Origin: CAZODA01 sp964578485 | Lineage (GTDB): Bacteria; Bacteroidota; Bacteroidia; Bacteroidales; Marinilabiliaceae | Assembly: GCA_964578485.1 (NCBI GenBank) | Contig: CAZODA010000060.1 | Location: 1-16,692, forward strand | Direction of reading: 5' to 3' | Length of the DNA stretch: 16,692 nt | Shown: one piece after another, positions 6,945-12,778 of the stretch | How the letters are laid out: each line of letters opens with the position of its first letter | How positions within the stretch are numbered: the stretch's first letter is position 1 | Made by a program: the position numbers and the translations under genes | The notes under the pieces: model-generated | The model's input: only the letters and a program-made list of their open reading frames with translations | What the model was told of the DNA's origin: nothing | The model's database searches: none

Positions 6945-6987
6945 ATGGGTTTTATGGGTTAAAAGGTGGATTTTATGGGTTTTATGG
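6945..6987 (-). promoter_or_regulatory. 30-bp-spaced direct repeats upstream of the HTH gene
   Basis: ATGGGTTTTATGG occurs at 6945-6957 and 6975-6987, exactly 30 bp (about three helical turns) apart, just upstream of the start-codon dyad. This is a likely regulator- or excisionase-binding cluster. No other gene uses the 150-bp gap. Confidence 0.5.
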
Positions 6988-7057
6988 TTTTGTATATTTT
7001 TATCACTCCTTTTTGTGTAATCTTTTATAAATCAACATTATAATAAATGAAAAAAAA

Positions 7058-8077
7058 CTATAAATCTCGATCCCTTGACAAACTTTTATACAAGTCTCCT
7101 TGCGTTTCTCCTTTAAAAGGTTCTAATACTCGGACAATATCAAAAAAATCTTTATCCTTTTTAAAAATAGGAGCATCAGATAAACTTTTATGAATTGCTC
7201 CCAGTGTATTTGCCATTTTTGTTTTACACCTTGGTTTTAACTCTATTACTTTCCTTGGAATCGAATAAGATTTCTTATCAAAATGATCAGCAAGCAAGGA
7301 GGTATATTGTTGATAGTCTCTTTCATTTTTAAAGGCATACTTCCAGCCTTCATAATGCATATTATTAAAAGCGTCAATGATTATTTTACTGGTTTCTGTT
7401 TCTATTTCTGATTCAGATTCTATTTCTATTTCTATTTCAGACTCTGTTTCTGTTTCAGATCCTGTTTCTGTTTCAGATCCTGTTTCTGTTTCAAAAAAAA
7501 CAATCCCAGGTTTTTCAAGTTCTTTTTCAACTGTTTTTACTTCAGGTGTATTTTTTTGACTGGTTAAAGTCTCTAAGATCTGTTCTAACAAAGGTTCAAT
7601 TGTTTTTACTTCTCTTTTTACTGCTTTTACTTCAGGTGTATTTAATTGACTGGTTAAAATCTCTAAGGCCTGTTCTAACAAAGGTTCTACGCCCCTACTG
7701 GTCTGCTTATAATTAAAATCATGGTTCCAATATACACCGCAAATTAAGCAACCGGCTAAATCATATCTTACTGATCCCAGTGATAACTCAGCATTAAGCC
7801 TATCTTTTTTATAATAGGCTGTAAAGTCTTTTAATTCACCAATAGGATCATCAAACTTTTTTACTTCAGTTAACAGCTCCTTTATAAAGTGTTTTTCAAT
7901 TTCAGGTGTCCAGCTCTGAATAGGAAAATCAATAATAGTAAGGTTTTTTGCTTCGCAATGATTCGGATTTTTATACAGATCATCGTGAATTAAATTAAGA
8001 GTTTTATAGACTACGGTTTGCATTAAAACCTCATATCTGTTATCAATGGTTGTTTCTGAAGGTCTAAAAGGTCTCAT
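7058..8077 (-). CDS. acidic repeat-containing protein of the integrated element
   Basis: 339 residues, family unknown to me. The N-terminal part (1-125) is globular looking, with a Cys pair in GCLICGVYWNHD. Residues 130-189 are a tandem duplication of a 30-residue unit (EPLLEQ.LE.LTSQ.NTPEVK). Residues 196-229 are an almost pure Glu/Thr/Ser/Ile run (ETETGSETETGSETETESE and onward). The C-terminal domain (230-339) contains PRKVIELKPRCKTKMANTL. The low-complexity tract is built from hexanucleotide repeats, so its length can change in frame. It lies 21 bp upstream of the integrase in coordinates (downstream in transcription) and leads to the HTH/primase operon. It may be a linker-type accessory protein of integration or replication; no function is assigned. 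Confidence 0.7.
   Translation of the reverse strand: MRPFRPSETTIDNRYEVLMQTVVYKTLNLIHDDLYKNPNHCEAKNLTIIDFPIQSWTPEIEKHFIKELLTEVKKFDDPIGELKDFTAYYKKDRLNAELSLGSVRYDLAGCLICGVYWNHDFNYKQTSRGVEPLLEQALEILTSQLNTPEVKAVKREVKTIEPLLEQILETLTSQKNTPEVKTVEKELEKPGIVFFETETGSETETGSETETESEIEIEIESESEIETETSKIIIDAFNNMHYEGWKYAFKNERDYQQYTSLLADHFDKKSYSIPRKVIELKPRCKTKMANTLGAIHKSLSDAPIFKKDKDFFDIVRVLEPFKGETQGDLYKSLSRDRDL
7391..7492 (-). repeat. in-frame hexanucleotide repeat tract
   Basis: Repeated TCTGTT/TCTATT/TCAGAT-type hexamers, including two consecutive copies of the 18-mer AGATCCTGTTTCTGTTTC (about 7458-7493). They encode the acidic ET/ES/EI tract. Units are multiples of 6 bp, so slippage alters length without breaking the frame. 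Confidence 0.7.
7511..7690 (-). repeat. 90-bp tandem duplication inside the acidic protein gene
   Basis: Two consecutive 30-codon units (residues 130-159 and 160-189) share GACTGGTTAAA, TCTGTTCTAACAAAGGTTC (approximately) and TTTTTACTTCAGGTGTATT. Several silent and coding differences show that the duplication is not very recent. Confidence 0.7.
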
Positions 8078-8098
8078 AATCCAGGGGTTTAAAAGGTG

Positions 8099-9256
8099 CT
8101 ACATATTTAATTTTATCTTATCAACTGCTTTGCGCTTGCTTTCATCAACAATCTTTGCGTAAACTTGCGTAGTCTTTAAATCTCTATGACCTAACAATTT
8201 TGAAACGGTATAAATATCAGTACCGTAAAACAATTGAAGCGTTGCAAACGTATGTCTAAAGCAATGAAATGTTATCTTTTTCGTTATCCCAGCTGTTTCA
8301 ATCCACTTATAAAGCTGTTTATTGTGGTAGGCTGAATATTTAAGGCCCGGGAACACTTTTTCATTCTGTATCATGTCCCTTGGATCTTTTAAGCCTCCGG
8401 TAAAACTGTATGCTTGTTCTGAAATTGGTAAAGTCTCAATACTTTGTGTTTTTTGTTGTGTGAAGTTCAAAAAATAGCCTTCACCTTTGATAAACTCTAC
8501 TTCATTCCAGGACAATTTTTGAATGTCAGAAAATCTTAAACCTGTAAGGGCTGAAAATAAAGCTGCGCGCTTTAATAAATCATTCTTACAAGGTGTTTTA
8601 ACTAAAGTATTTAATTCATCAAGCCCTAAATAACCGCGTTCTGTATCAGTTTTTTTTATAGTCTTTACCCTTGCCGTAACATCTGTTTGCAAAAAACCTT
8701 CTTTATATGCTTGCTTTAAGGAACTGCTAATTACAATAAAATACAGGGCTGCCGTATTCTGTGAAAGTTTTTCTTTTTTACTCCTTCTGCTGTTAGTTGT
8801 AAGCAAGTATTCTTTAAAACCTTCTAAAAAACTTTCATTAATATCTTTAAACTTTAAACGGCCTTCAGTGAATGTTTTTAAATAGTTTAAAGCTAAAAGC
8901 CATAGGTCATAATTTGAGTTTTTGCGCTTATTGGCTTCACGTTCGTAGAATTCAAAGAAACACTTATCACCCAGCTTTCTTTTACGTAGCTGCTCCTTTT
9001 CGTATTCAGTGTATATTTCAGGCTTGTTTAAAACATTTTCACGCTTCTGCCTTATTCCTTCACCGATCATTAAAGTTTCTTTGTTGTGCTGTCTGTCAAA
9101 CGGATTGTTTGTTTTTTCAAATATATAAAGGCCTAAGAATTCGCGCCTGGTAGGTTTCCCAGTCTTTGGATGAGGTATTGCAGGGTAAAAATCCAAATAC
9201 AAACTTTGACGCCCTTTGCTAATTTTCTTTTTTCGTAATGTTACTTTTGTTGTCAT
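8099..9256 (-). CDS. int: tyrosine recombinase / integrase
   Basis: 385 residues. The N-terminal arm-binding domain (about 1-65) contains LYLDFYPAI and REFLGLYIFEK, followed by a SAM-like core-binding domain (about 95-195) and a catalytic domain. The catalytic set is complete: Arg241 in TGLRFSDIQ, His331 and Arg334 in HCFRHTFATL, His357 in LLGHRDL and the nucleophile Tyr366 in TTQVYAKI. This is the Bacteroidota mobile-element integrase subfamily. It catalyses insertion and excision between the 16-bp repeats; its 5' end faces the right att site 190 bp away. AGGTACAA doublets lie immediately upstream and could let it repress itself. Length and motifs are normal and no lesion is seen, so the element may still be mobile. 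Confidence 0.95.
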   Translation of the reverse strand: MTTKVTLRKKKISKGRQSLYLDFYPAIPHPKTGKPTRREFLGLYIFEKTNNPFDRQHNKETLMIGEGIRQKRENVLNKPEIYTEYEKEQLRKRKLGDKCFFEFYEREANKRKNSNYDLWLLALNYLKTFTEGRLKFKDINESFLEGFKEYLLTTNSRRSKKEKLSQNTAALYFIVISSSLKQAYKEGFLQTDVTARVKTIKKTDTERGYLGLDELNTLVKTPCKNDLLKRAALFSALTGLRFSDIQKLSWNEVEFIKGEGYFLNFTQQKTQSIETLPISEQAYSFTGGLKDPRDMIQNEKVFPGLKYSAYHNKQLYKWIETAGITKKITFHCFRHTFATLQLFYGTDIYTVSKLLGHRDLKTTQVYAKIVDESKRKAVDKIKLNM

Positions 9257-9273
9257 TGTCCTTTGTGTAAAAT

Positions 9274-9317
9274 CAAAAATACTTGTTTTGCCCTTTTGAG
9301 GTACAATAAAGGTACAA
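9274..9317 (-). promoter_or_regulatory. integrase upstream region: -7-like box and right arm repeats
   Basis: On the minus strand TATTTTTG (9281-9274) fits the TAnnTTTG -7 box, 18 bp before the integrase ATG. A TTG lies 22 bp further upstream, which is a weak -33. AGGTACAA at 9299-9306 and 9310-9317 duplicates the left-end doublet. The arm sites therefore overlap the presumed integrase promoter. Confidence 0.4.
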
Positions 9318-9435
9318 AATATAACAATGTATCACAAACAAAACAATGGGAATTAAAAAAGTATTTTTAACTAAAGCTTTGTTTATTAAGGGTTGTATAT
9401 CTTTTTGAAGCGATATTATATATTGTTGTTTTGAG

Positions 9436-9462
9436 CGGTTATATAACTGACGGTTATATATT
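9436..9462. repeat. right attachment site (attR) candidate
   Basis: CTGACGGTTATATATT (9447-9462) is identical to the left site. Here GTTATATAAC (9438-9447) and GTTATATATT flank a 5-bp centre, against 7 bp at the left end. CGGTTATATA also repeats directly at 9436 and 9451. The left halves differ between the two ends, as expected if one comes from the element and one from the chromosome. Confidence 0.7.
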
Positions 9463-9496
9463 AGTATTAGTCATTCAACCTATTTTCTATGTCCAT

Positions 9497-9766
9497 TTAC
9501 TGATGTAAAATTCTAATAATTTCAATTAAATTTTTCTTTATATTGATTTTATAAAAGATAAAATGAGATTTTACTTTAGAGCGTAAATAATCTTTTCTTA
9601 CATGGCTATAATCTTTACCTATTTCTGGATGTTCTGACAAGTATTCAATTTCATCAAGTATAAGGTTATAATATCTATCAGCTTGTTCTATCGATCATTT
9701 TTTAAAAGTATAAAGCCATATATTTTCGAGGTCATTTTGGGCTTCATTACTTATTTTATACCTCAT
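9497..9766 (-). pseudogene. ParE toxin with a nonsense mutation (Trp24 to stop)
   Basis: From ATG at 9766 the frame reads MRYKISNEAQNDLENIWLYT, then FKK, a TGA stop (9697-9695), then SIEQADRYYNLILDEIEYLS and continues open for 89 codons to ATLIEIIRILHQ-type ending (actual end LIEIIRILHQ, TAA 9497). This is the ParE family. The stop falls where ParE proteins have Trp in the helix before the QA.RYY motif, so a single G-to-A change (TGG to TGA) explains it. The start overlaps the parD stop (ATGA). The integrated element lies 35 bp beyond the end. The rest of the gene is undamaged, so inactivation is probably recent. Confidence 0.85.
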
Positions 9767-10014
9767 CTTTTTGTGATGTGTTTTTGATGAAGAGATTGTA
9801 AAATAGTATCTCTATTAAAGTTTTTTACAAAACCTGATTGTTCCCCTTTTTTTAGTTCTTTTATAAGTTTCGCTTTTTTAGCTTCTTCATGTTCAAACAA
9901 TCTTAAAGCAGCTCTTATAACCTCACTTGCTGACGAGAACTTCCCTGATTGAACTTGCTGATTTATGAATCTATCAAAATGGTCTCCTAATAATATTGAA
10001 GTGTTCTTTGCCAT
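9763..10014 (-). CDS. parD: ParD/CopG-family antitoxin
   Basis: 83 residues. The N-terminal ribbon-helix-helix is NTSILLGDHFDRFINQQVQS, then GKFSSASEVIRAALRLFEHEE, the ParD (CC2985-type) signature. The basic C-terminal tail normally wraps the toxin. It would repress its own operon and bind ParE. Because the partner at 9497-9766 carries an internal stop, this antitoxin now stands alone, although its own frame is intact. Upstream (15 bp) lies a small membrane-protein gene on the same strand. Confidence 0.9.
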   Translation of the reverse strand: MAKNTSILLGDHFDRFINQQVQSGKFSSASEVIRAALRLFEHEEAKKAKLIKELKKGEQSGFVKNFNRDTILQSLHQKHITKR

Positions 10015-10029
10015 AATTATAATGTTTTA

Positions 10030-10449
10030 TTAAAAATACCAAATCTTGGTATATTGAACAATTCTATCAAAATATTTTTTGAAAAGATAGAAAAGATTTT
10101 TTGGTAGTTTTAAGTGCTTATATTCAATCTTGCTGATGGATTTGTTTTTATCCATAGTCATATTGTTATTCTCAATTCCAAAAATTAAAAACATTAGAAA
10201 AGTTAATAAAAACAAAGCATAAGTTGTATATAACAAATAATTAGATATTCGTATTAATCTACCTTCTTGTTTAGAATTGCTATTTTTAATCGGTAATGGA
10301 ATCCATAATGCCCCAAAAAATAGAAGGGAGAAGATATTATAATTCTGTCCGGAAATCTTGAAATACTTATATTTATAAAATATATGTCCGAATCCAGTAC
10401 CGATGGTTATGGTTACCATAACATCTAAAACAATTTTTAAACAAACCAT
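10030..10449 (-). CDS. small membrane protein, possible orphan Rhs immunity protein
   Basis: 139 residues with about three hydrophobic segments (near 5-20, 38-55 and 70-92: LLYTTYALFLLTFLMFLIFG) and a Lys-rich cytosolic-type tail. No known domain. Immediately upstream on the same strand is an Rhs core tip (10482-10552) whose toxin domain is missing. In polymorphic-toxin arrays the gene after the tip is the immunity gene, and membrane immunity proteins commonly protect against pore-forming or periplasmic toxins. By position it is an orphan immunity candidate; the sequence itself does not prove this. Confidence 0.5.
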   Translation of the reverse strand: MVCLKIVLDVMVTITIGTGFGHIFYKYKYFKISGQNYNIFSLLFFGALWIPLPIKNSNSKQEGRLIRISNYLLYTTYALFLLTFLMFLIFGIENNNMTMDKNKSISKIEYKHLKLPKNLFYLFKKYFDRIVQYTKIWYF

Positions 10450-10481
10450 ATCAAAAACTTGTTAATCTGAATTAATAATCA

Positions 10482-10552
10482 TCATCGTATTGGATCAGTA
10501 ACATAAACCTTCCTAATATCGGGTCATACATTCTTGCTCCGTAATTGTACCA
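10482..10552 (-). pseudogene. minimal Rhs core tip fragment
   Basis: The minus strand reads WYNYGARMYDPILGRF, and after restoring one missing T, YVTDPIR, before a TGA (10484-10482). This is the usual Bacteroidota Rhs tip (YGARMYDPILGRFYVTDP). All of the upstream core and the toxin domain are gone. 34 bp (10512-10545) are identical to 16617-16650. The fragment provides the last codons and stop of the antitoxin gene read in another frame. Confidence 0.75.
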
Positions 10553-10754
10553 GTATAGCTTTTACCTCACTCCATTTTGAGCCTTCATTAGGGTTTCTTC
10601 TATGAGACTCCAGCCTATCGTCCAGTATTTGCTTAGCTTCAGATGATGTTTCTATTTGATTGTTCTTTTCGGAAATATTATCCCAAATGGCCTCCACTAT
10701 TAATATACGTTCTGGTACGCTTAGTTTTAATATGTCTTGAAGTATCTGTGTCAT
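10524..10754 (-). CDS. orphan antitoxin fused at its 3' end to Rhs DNA
   Basis: 76 residues. MTQILQDILKLSVPERILIV and EAIWDNISEKN, then DDRLESHRRNPNEGSKWSEVKA, are the hallmark of the 'addiction module component' antitoxin family (about 70-76 residues, with a partner RelE-like toxin right after). From about residue 68 the sequence (LVQLRSKNV) is Rhs tip DNA read in a different frame, and the stop TGA is the TATGAC of MYDP. No toxin follows. The likely history is a deletion or recombination that removed the toxin gene and joined the antitoxin's tail to an Rhs tip. Residues up to the WSEVKA motif are intact, so it could still bind related toxins. Confidence 0.8.
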   Translation of the reverse strand: MTQILQDILKLSVPERILIVEAIWDNISEKNNQIETSSEAKQILDDRLESHRRNPNEGSKWSEVKAILVQLRSKNV

Positions 10755-10771
10755 AATGTAAATTTAACGAT

Positions 10772-10999
10772 TTAAAGTTTTAATTGTTGTGGTTTGCAAG
10801 CAAATAATAAATCAGGGCTATAATAATCACAGACCATTTCATTATTAATAATACTGTCAAGTATGATGGTTAATTTTTCGTTTTTAATCTCTAATAAACT
10901 TAAACAATCCTTGGCTGATTTCTTTTCTGCTAAAGTGGTTAAGCTGAAACATAATGCAATGAAAAAAACAAAGATATATGTTAACGTTGTTTTGTACGT
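10772..10999 (-). pseudogene. small secreted protein lacking a start codon
   Basis: A 75-codon frame begins at ACG (10999-10997) and reads YKTTLTYIFVFFIALCFSLT, then TLAEKKSAKDCLSLLEIKN, ending CKPQQLKL. The first 25 residues are a textbook signal peptide, and Cys residues are present in the mature part. No ATG, GTG or TTG lies in frame before an upstream TAA (11002-11000). An ATG-to-ACG change is the simplest explanation. Its 5' end overlaps the divergent promoter of the XRE gene. It could be an exported immunity or effector protein; no family was recognised. Confidence 0.5.
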
Positions 11000-11017
11000 T
11001 TAAGTAGTGTATATTTG
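10987..11017 (+). promoter_or_regulatory. promoter of the XRE-antitoxin-toxin operon
   Basis: TTG (10987-10989) and TATATTTG (11010-11017), 20 bp apart, match the Bacteroidota -33/-7 pattern. They lie 41 bp before the XRE start codon. Confidence 0.5.
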
Positions 11018-11058
11018 CAAAAACAAGCAATAATTAGTCTAATACAATACTTTTAGGT

Positions 11059-11394
11059 ATGACTCTTGGCGAACATATTATGCTTTTACGCAAGCAAAAA
11101 GAGCTTTCTCAAGCTGCTTTGGGTAAAGCAATCGGAACATCAGGCGATATTATCGGAAGGTACGAACGCAATATTATGACACCCTCTATTGAGGTAATTG
11201 TTAAGATTGCTGATACTTTAGGGGTTTCAATTGATTACCTTGTAGGGAAAACCAATGTTAAACTGGACAGGAACACATTAAGGCGGCTTGAAGATATTGC
11301 CACGCTTTCGGACGAAAACAAATCGTTTATATTCCGTATGATTGATATGGCTTTGCGGGATTTAAAAACCGGGCAGGCTTACTCAACAAAATAA
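11059..11394 (+). CDS. XRE-family (HTH_3) transcriptional regulator
   Basis: 111 residues. The Cro/CI-type helix-turn-helix occupies 1-65: LGEHIMLLRKQKELSQAALG, KAIGTSGDIIGRYERN, TPSIEVIVKIADTLGVSIDY. A C-terminal helix pair (LRRLEDIATLSDENKSF, then RMIDMALRDLK) likely dimerises. It is followed after 12 bp by an antitoxin-like gene and then a RelE-type toxin, so this looks like a three-gene TA operon with a separate repressor. A truncated paralogue of the C-terminal half occurs at 12551-12766, also followed by an antitoxin and a toxin, which supports the three-gene module as a unit. Confidence 0.9.
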   Translation: MTLGEHIMLLRKQKELSQAALGKAIGTSGDIIGRYERNIMTPSIEVIVKIADTLGVSIDYLVGKTNVKLDRNTLRRLEDIATLSDENKSFIFRMIDMALRDLKTGQAYSTK

Positions 11395-11406
11395 AAAAAT
11401 AAAACT

Positions 11407-11628
11407 ATGAAATTACAATATGTTACCGACACAAAAGGGCATAAAAGTGCCGTGCAGCTCCCTATGAAGGATTGGGAGCAGATACAAAAAGACCTTGACG
11501 AACTGGAGCGTTTAAGGAACAAAAAACTGTTCATGACCGAGCTGGCCGAAGCTGTTGAAGAAATGAAACTGATTAAAGAGGGCAAAAAACAAGCCCGTAA
11601 CGCTGAAGATTTCCTTAATGAGCTTTAA
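11407..11628 (+). CDS. antitoxin of the XRE-linked TA module
   Basis: 73 residues, acidic. The first 24 residues (LQYVTDTKGHKSAVQLPMKD) are related to the paralogue at 12779 (LQYISDSKGQITCVFIP). This gives a shared N-terminal domain of the kind seen in small Bacteroidota antitoxins that read MKLQYV.D..G....V..P...W. A helical acidic tail (FMTELAEAVEEMKLIKEGK) would occupy the toxin. It overlaps the toxin start by 11 bp. Confidence 0.75.
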   Translation: MKLQYVTDTKGHKSAVQLPMKDWEQIQKDLDELERLRNKKLFMTELAEAVEEMKLIKEGKKQARNAEDFLNEL

Positions 11629-11944
11629 TGTTAAAACCATATCCGTTTTTGAACGCCAAGCCAAACGCCTGATGAAAAAATTCCCATCGCTCAAAAAGGA
11701 AATTCAGGAACTTATTAAAGAACTAAAGGAAGAACCCGAAAAAGGCACTTCCATTGGCCATAACTGCTATAAAATACGGCTTGCCATTGCCAGTAAAGGC
11801 AAAGGTAAAAGCGGCGGGGCAAGGGTTATTACCCATCTTGTTTTTAAGGACGGTACCGTTTACCTTCTCACCATTTACGACAAATCAGACATAGAAAACC
11901 TTATCGATAAAGAAATTCTGGAACTTATTAAATTAATTCCTTAA
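11618..11944 (+). CDS. RelE-type toxin
   Basis: 108 residues with the RelE fold order: strand VKTISVFERQAKRLMKKFPS, helix LKKEIQELIKELKEEP, strand CYKIRLAIASKGKGKSGGAR, then VITHLVFKDGTVYLLTIYDK. The YKIRLAI....GKSGGARVI signature is that of the RelE/HigB subgroup that cleaves ribosome-bound mRNA. The frame is intact with no internal stop. It overlaps its antitoxin by 11 bp and converges with the lipoprotein gene at 11928 (17-bp overlap of 3' ends). Confidence 0.85.
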   Translation: MSFNVKTISVFERQAKRLMKKFPSLKKEIQELIKELKEEPEKGTSIGHNCYKIRLAIASKGKGKSGGARVITHLVFKDGTVYLLTIYDKSDIENLIDKEILELIKLIP

Positions 11945-12422
11945 AAAAGCCCGGATATTTAAATTTCAGTCGCCTTTCAGGCTTTGTTATCATTGAATTA
12001 TCTTTCTCAATAGGCTCTAAATTAAATTCAAAAAGCTCAATCTCTTTTCCTAATTTATAAGTTATAATAAAACGGATATTATCGCATTTTAAATAATATT
12101 CATAAATAAGAGAGATTCTATTGCCATTAGAGCTTTCTTGGAGATATTCGTTAATAAAAGTTCCTTTCCTATTTACAAAATCACATTTATCTTTTAACTC
12201 ATCCATCAATGCTTTAGTTTGATTAGCAGGAAAATATTTCTCTGGGAAGGCATCATATGCCCTCCCCAAAGAAATATCATTTAATAATTTATCGGCATTA
12301 ATTTTTGCCTGACTTATTTGATTGTCATTGTCACATCCTGCTAACATAATAACACAAGCTGACAGCGTTAAAAATTGTCTAATTATTAGGCTTCCGAAAT
12401 TTATACTGATAAACCTTGTCAT
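11928..12422 (-). CDS. lipoprotein, possible immunity protein
   Basis: 164 residues with a type II signal peptide (FLTLSACVIMLAGC, lipobox LAGC, Cys29). The mature part is soluble: AKINADKLLNDISLGRAYDA, NRISLIYEYYLKCDNIRFI and a basic C-terminus. This type of small 'DUF' lipoprotein (conserved INADKLL-like start, later YEYYLKC.N..F) is common in Bacteroidota and often sits in toxin-immunity loci, but I cannot name the family. Its first codons overlap, in a different frame, the 3' end of a decayed gene (12379-12549). Its 3' end overlaps the convergent RelE gene by 17 bp. Confidence 0.65.
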   Translation of the reverse strand: MTRFISINFGSLIIRQFLTLSACVIMLAGCDNDNQISQAKINADKLLNDISLGRAYDAFPEKYFPANQTKALMDELKDKCDFVNRKGTFINEYLQESSNGNRISLIYEYYLKCDNIRFIITYKLGKEIELFEFNLEPIEKDNSMITKPERRLKFKYPGFFKELI

Positions 12423-12549
12423 TTTTCTTTATTTTCAAAATATCTGAATGTGCTTCTTTAATAATTAAATCTCCTTTTTCAGCAACATTTTAAAATATTT
12501 TATTATCATTCAGCTCACTGGTGTAAGGATAAAACACGAACTCTTTTTC
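12379..12549 (-). pseudogene. C-terminal fragment of a small exported-protein gene
   Basis: The minus strand encodes EKEFVFYPYTSELNDNKIF, a TAA, then NVAEKGDLIIKEAHSDILKI, then KKNDKVYQYKFRKPNN. The KIF.NVAEKGD.IIK....D.L.....N..Y.Y.F pattern resembles the ending of small Bacteroidota lipoproteins. A TAT-to-TAA change would explain the internal stop. The 5' part is gone: homology ends at 12549, exactly where the truncated XRE fragment begins on the other strand. Confidence 0.5.
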
Positions 12550-12550
12550 A

Positions 12551-12766
12551 ATTCCTTCTGTCGATGCAGCCAAAAAAATTGCTGATGCTTTCGGGGTTTC
12601 TTTGGATTATTTGGTAGGTGAAGGTATAAACGCCTCTTTCGATAAGCAGACATTAAAAAGGTTACAGGAAATTCAAGACATGAAGCCTGATTTTAGGGTA
12701 CACCTTTATTCTATCATTGATTCGGTAATCCGGGACTACAAAACACAACAAGCTTATACATCTTAA
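12551..12766 (+). pseudogene. 5'-truncated XRE regulator
   Basis: The frame from 12551 to TAA 12764-12766 encodes IPSVDAAKKIADAFGVSLDY, LVGEG, then FDKQTLKRLQEIQDMKPDF and a tail ending QAYTS. It aligns without gaps to the second half of the XRE protein at 11059 (TPSIEVIVKIADTLGVSIDY and onward). The first 40 residues, including most of the DNA-binding domain, are missing and there is no start codon. It is followed after 12 bp by a paralogous antitoxin gene, as in the intact operon. Confidence 0.85.
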
Positions 12767-12778
12767 AACTATACGATT

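Larger units (their letters stand above)
2556..9462 (-). mobile_element. integrated satellite-like element of about 6.9 kb
   Basis: The segment is bounded by a perfect 16-bp direct repeat and by paired AGGTACAA arm-like sites inside each end. It contains five minus-strand genes in the order integrase, acidic repeat protein, AlpA-like HTH, primase-helicase and small basic protein. It also has an iteron-flanked AT-rich origin candidate and a second repeat array. I see no relaxase, coupling protein, capsid, terminase, tail or resistance gene. The layout matches phage satellites of the SaPI/PICI type, or a minimal mobilisable or replicating island. It interrupts a chromosomal Rhs/TA region 35 bp beyond the parE pseudogene stop. 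Confidence 0.75.

Noticed and set aside
2556..9462. Conjugative or mobilisable element with relaxase
   Set aside because: None of the five products shows HUH, MobA/L or coupling-protein motifs. The VirE_N label in the primase reflects a family name, not T-DNA transfer.
470..9766. TGA read as tryptophan (code change)
   Set aside because: TGA falls at expected Trp positions in both the parE pseudogene and the left Rhs tip. But intact genes here end in TGA (parD, the 1267 antitoxin), and the same damaged genes or neighbours also carry frameshifts and TAG/TAA stops, so decay is the simpler reading.
11379..11694. Minus-strand ORFs opposite the XRE-linked antitoxin and toxin
   Set aside because: Overlap intact TA genes completely and read as Ser/Phe-rich shadow protein.
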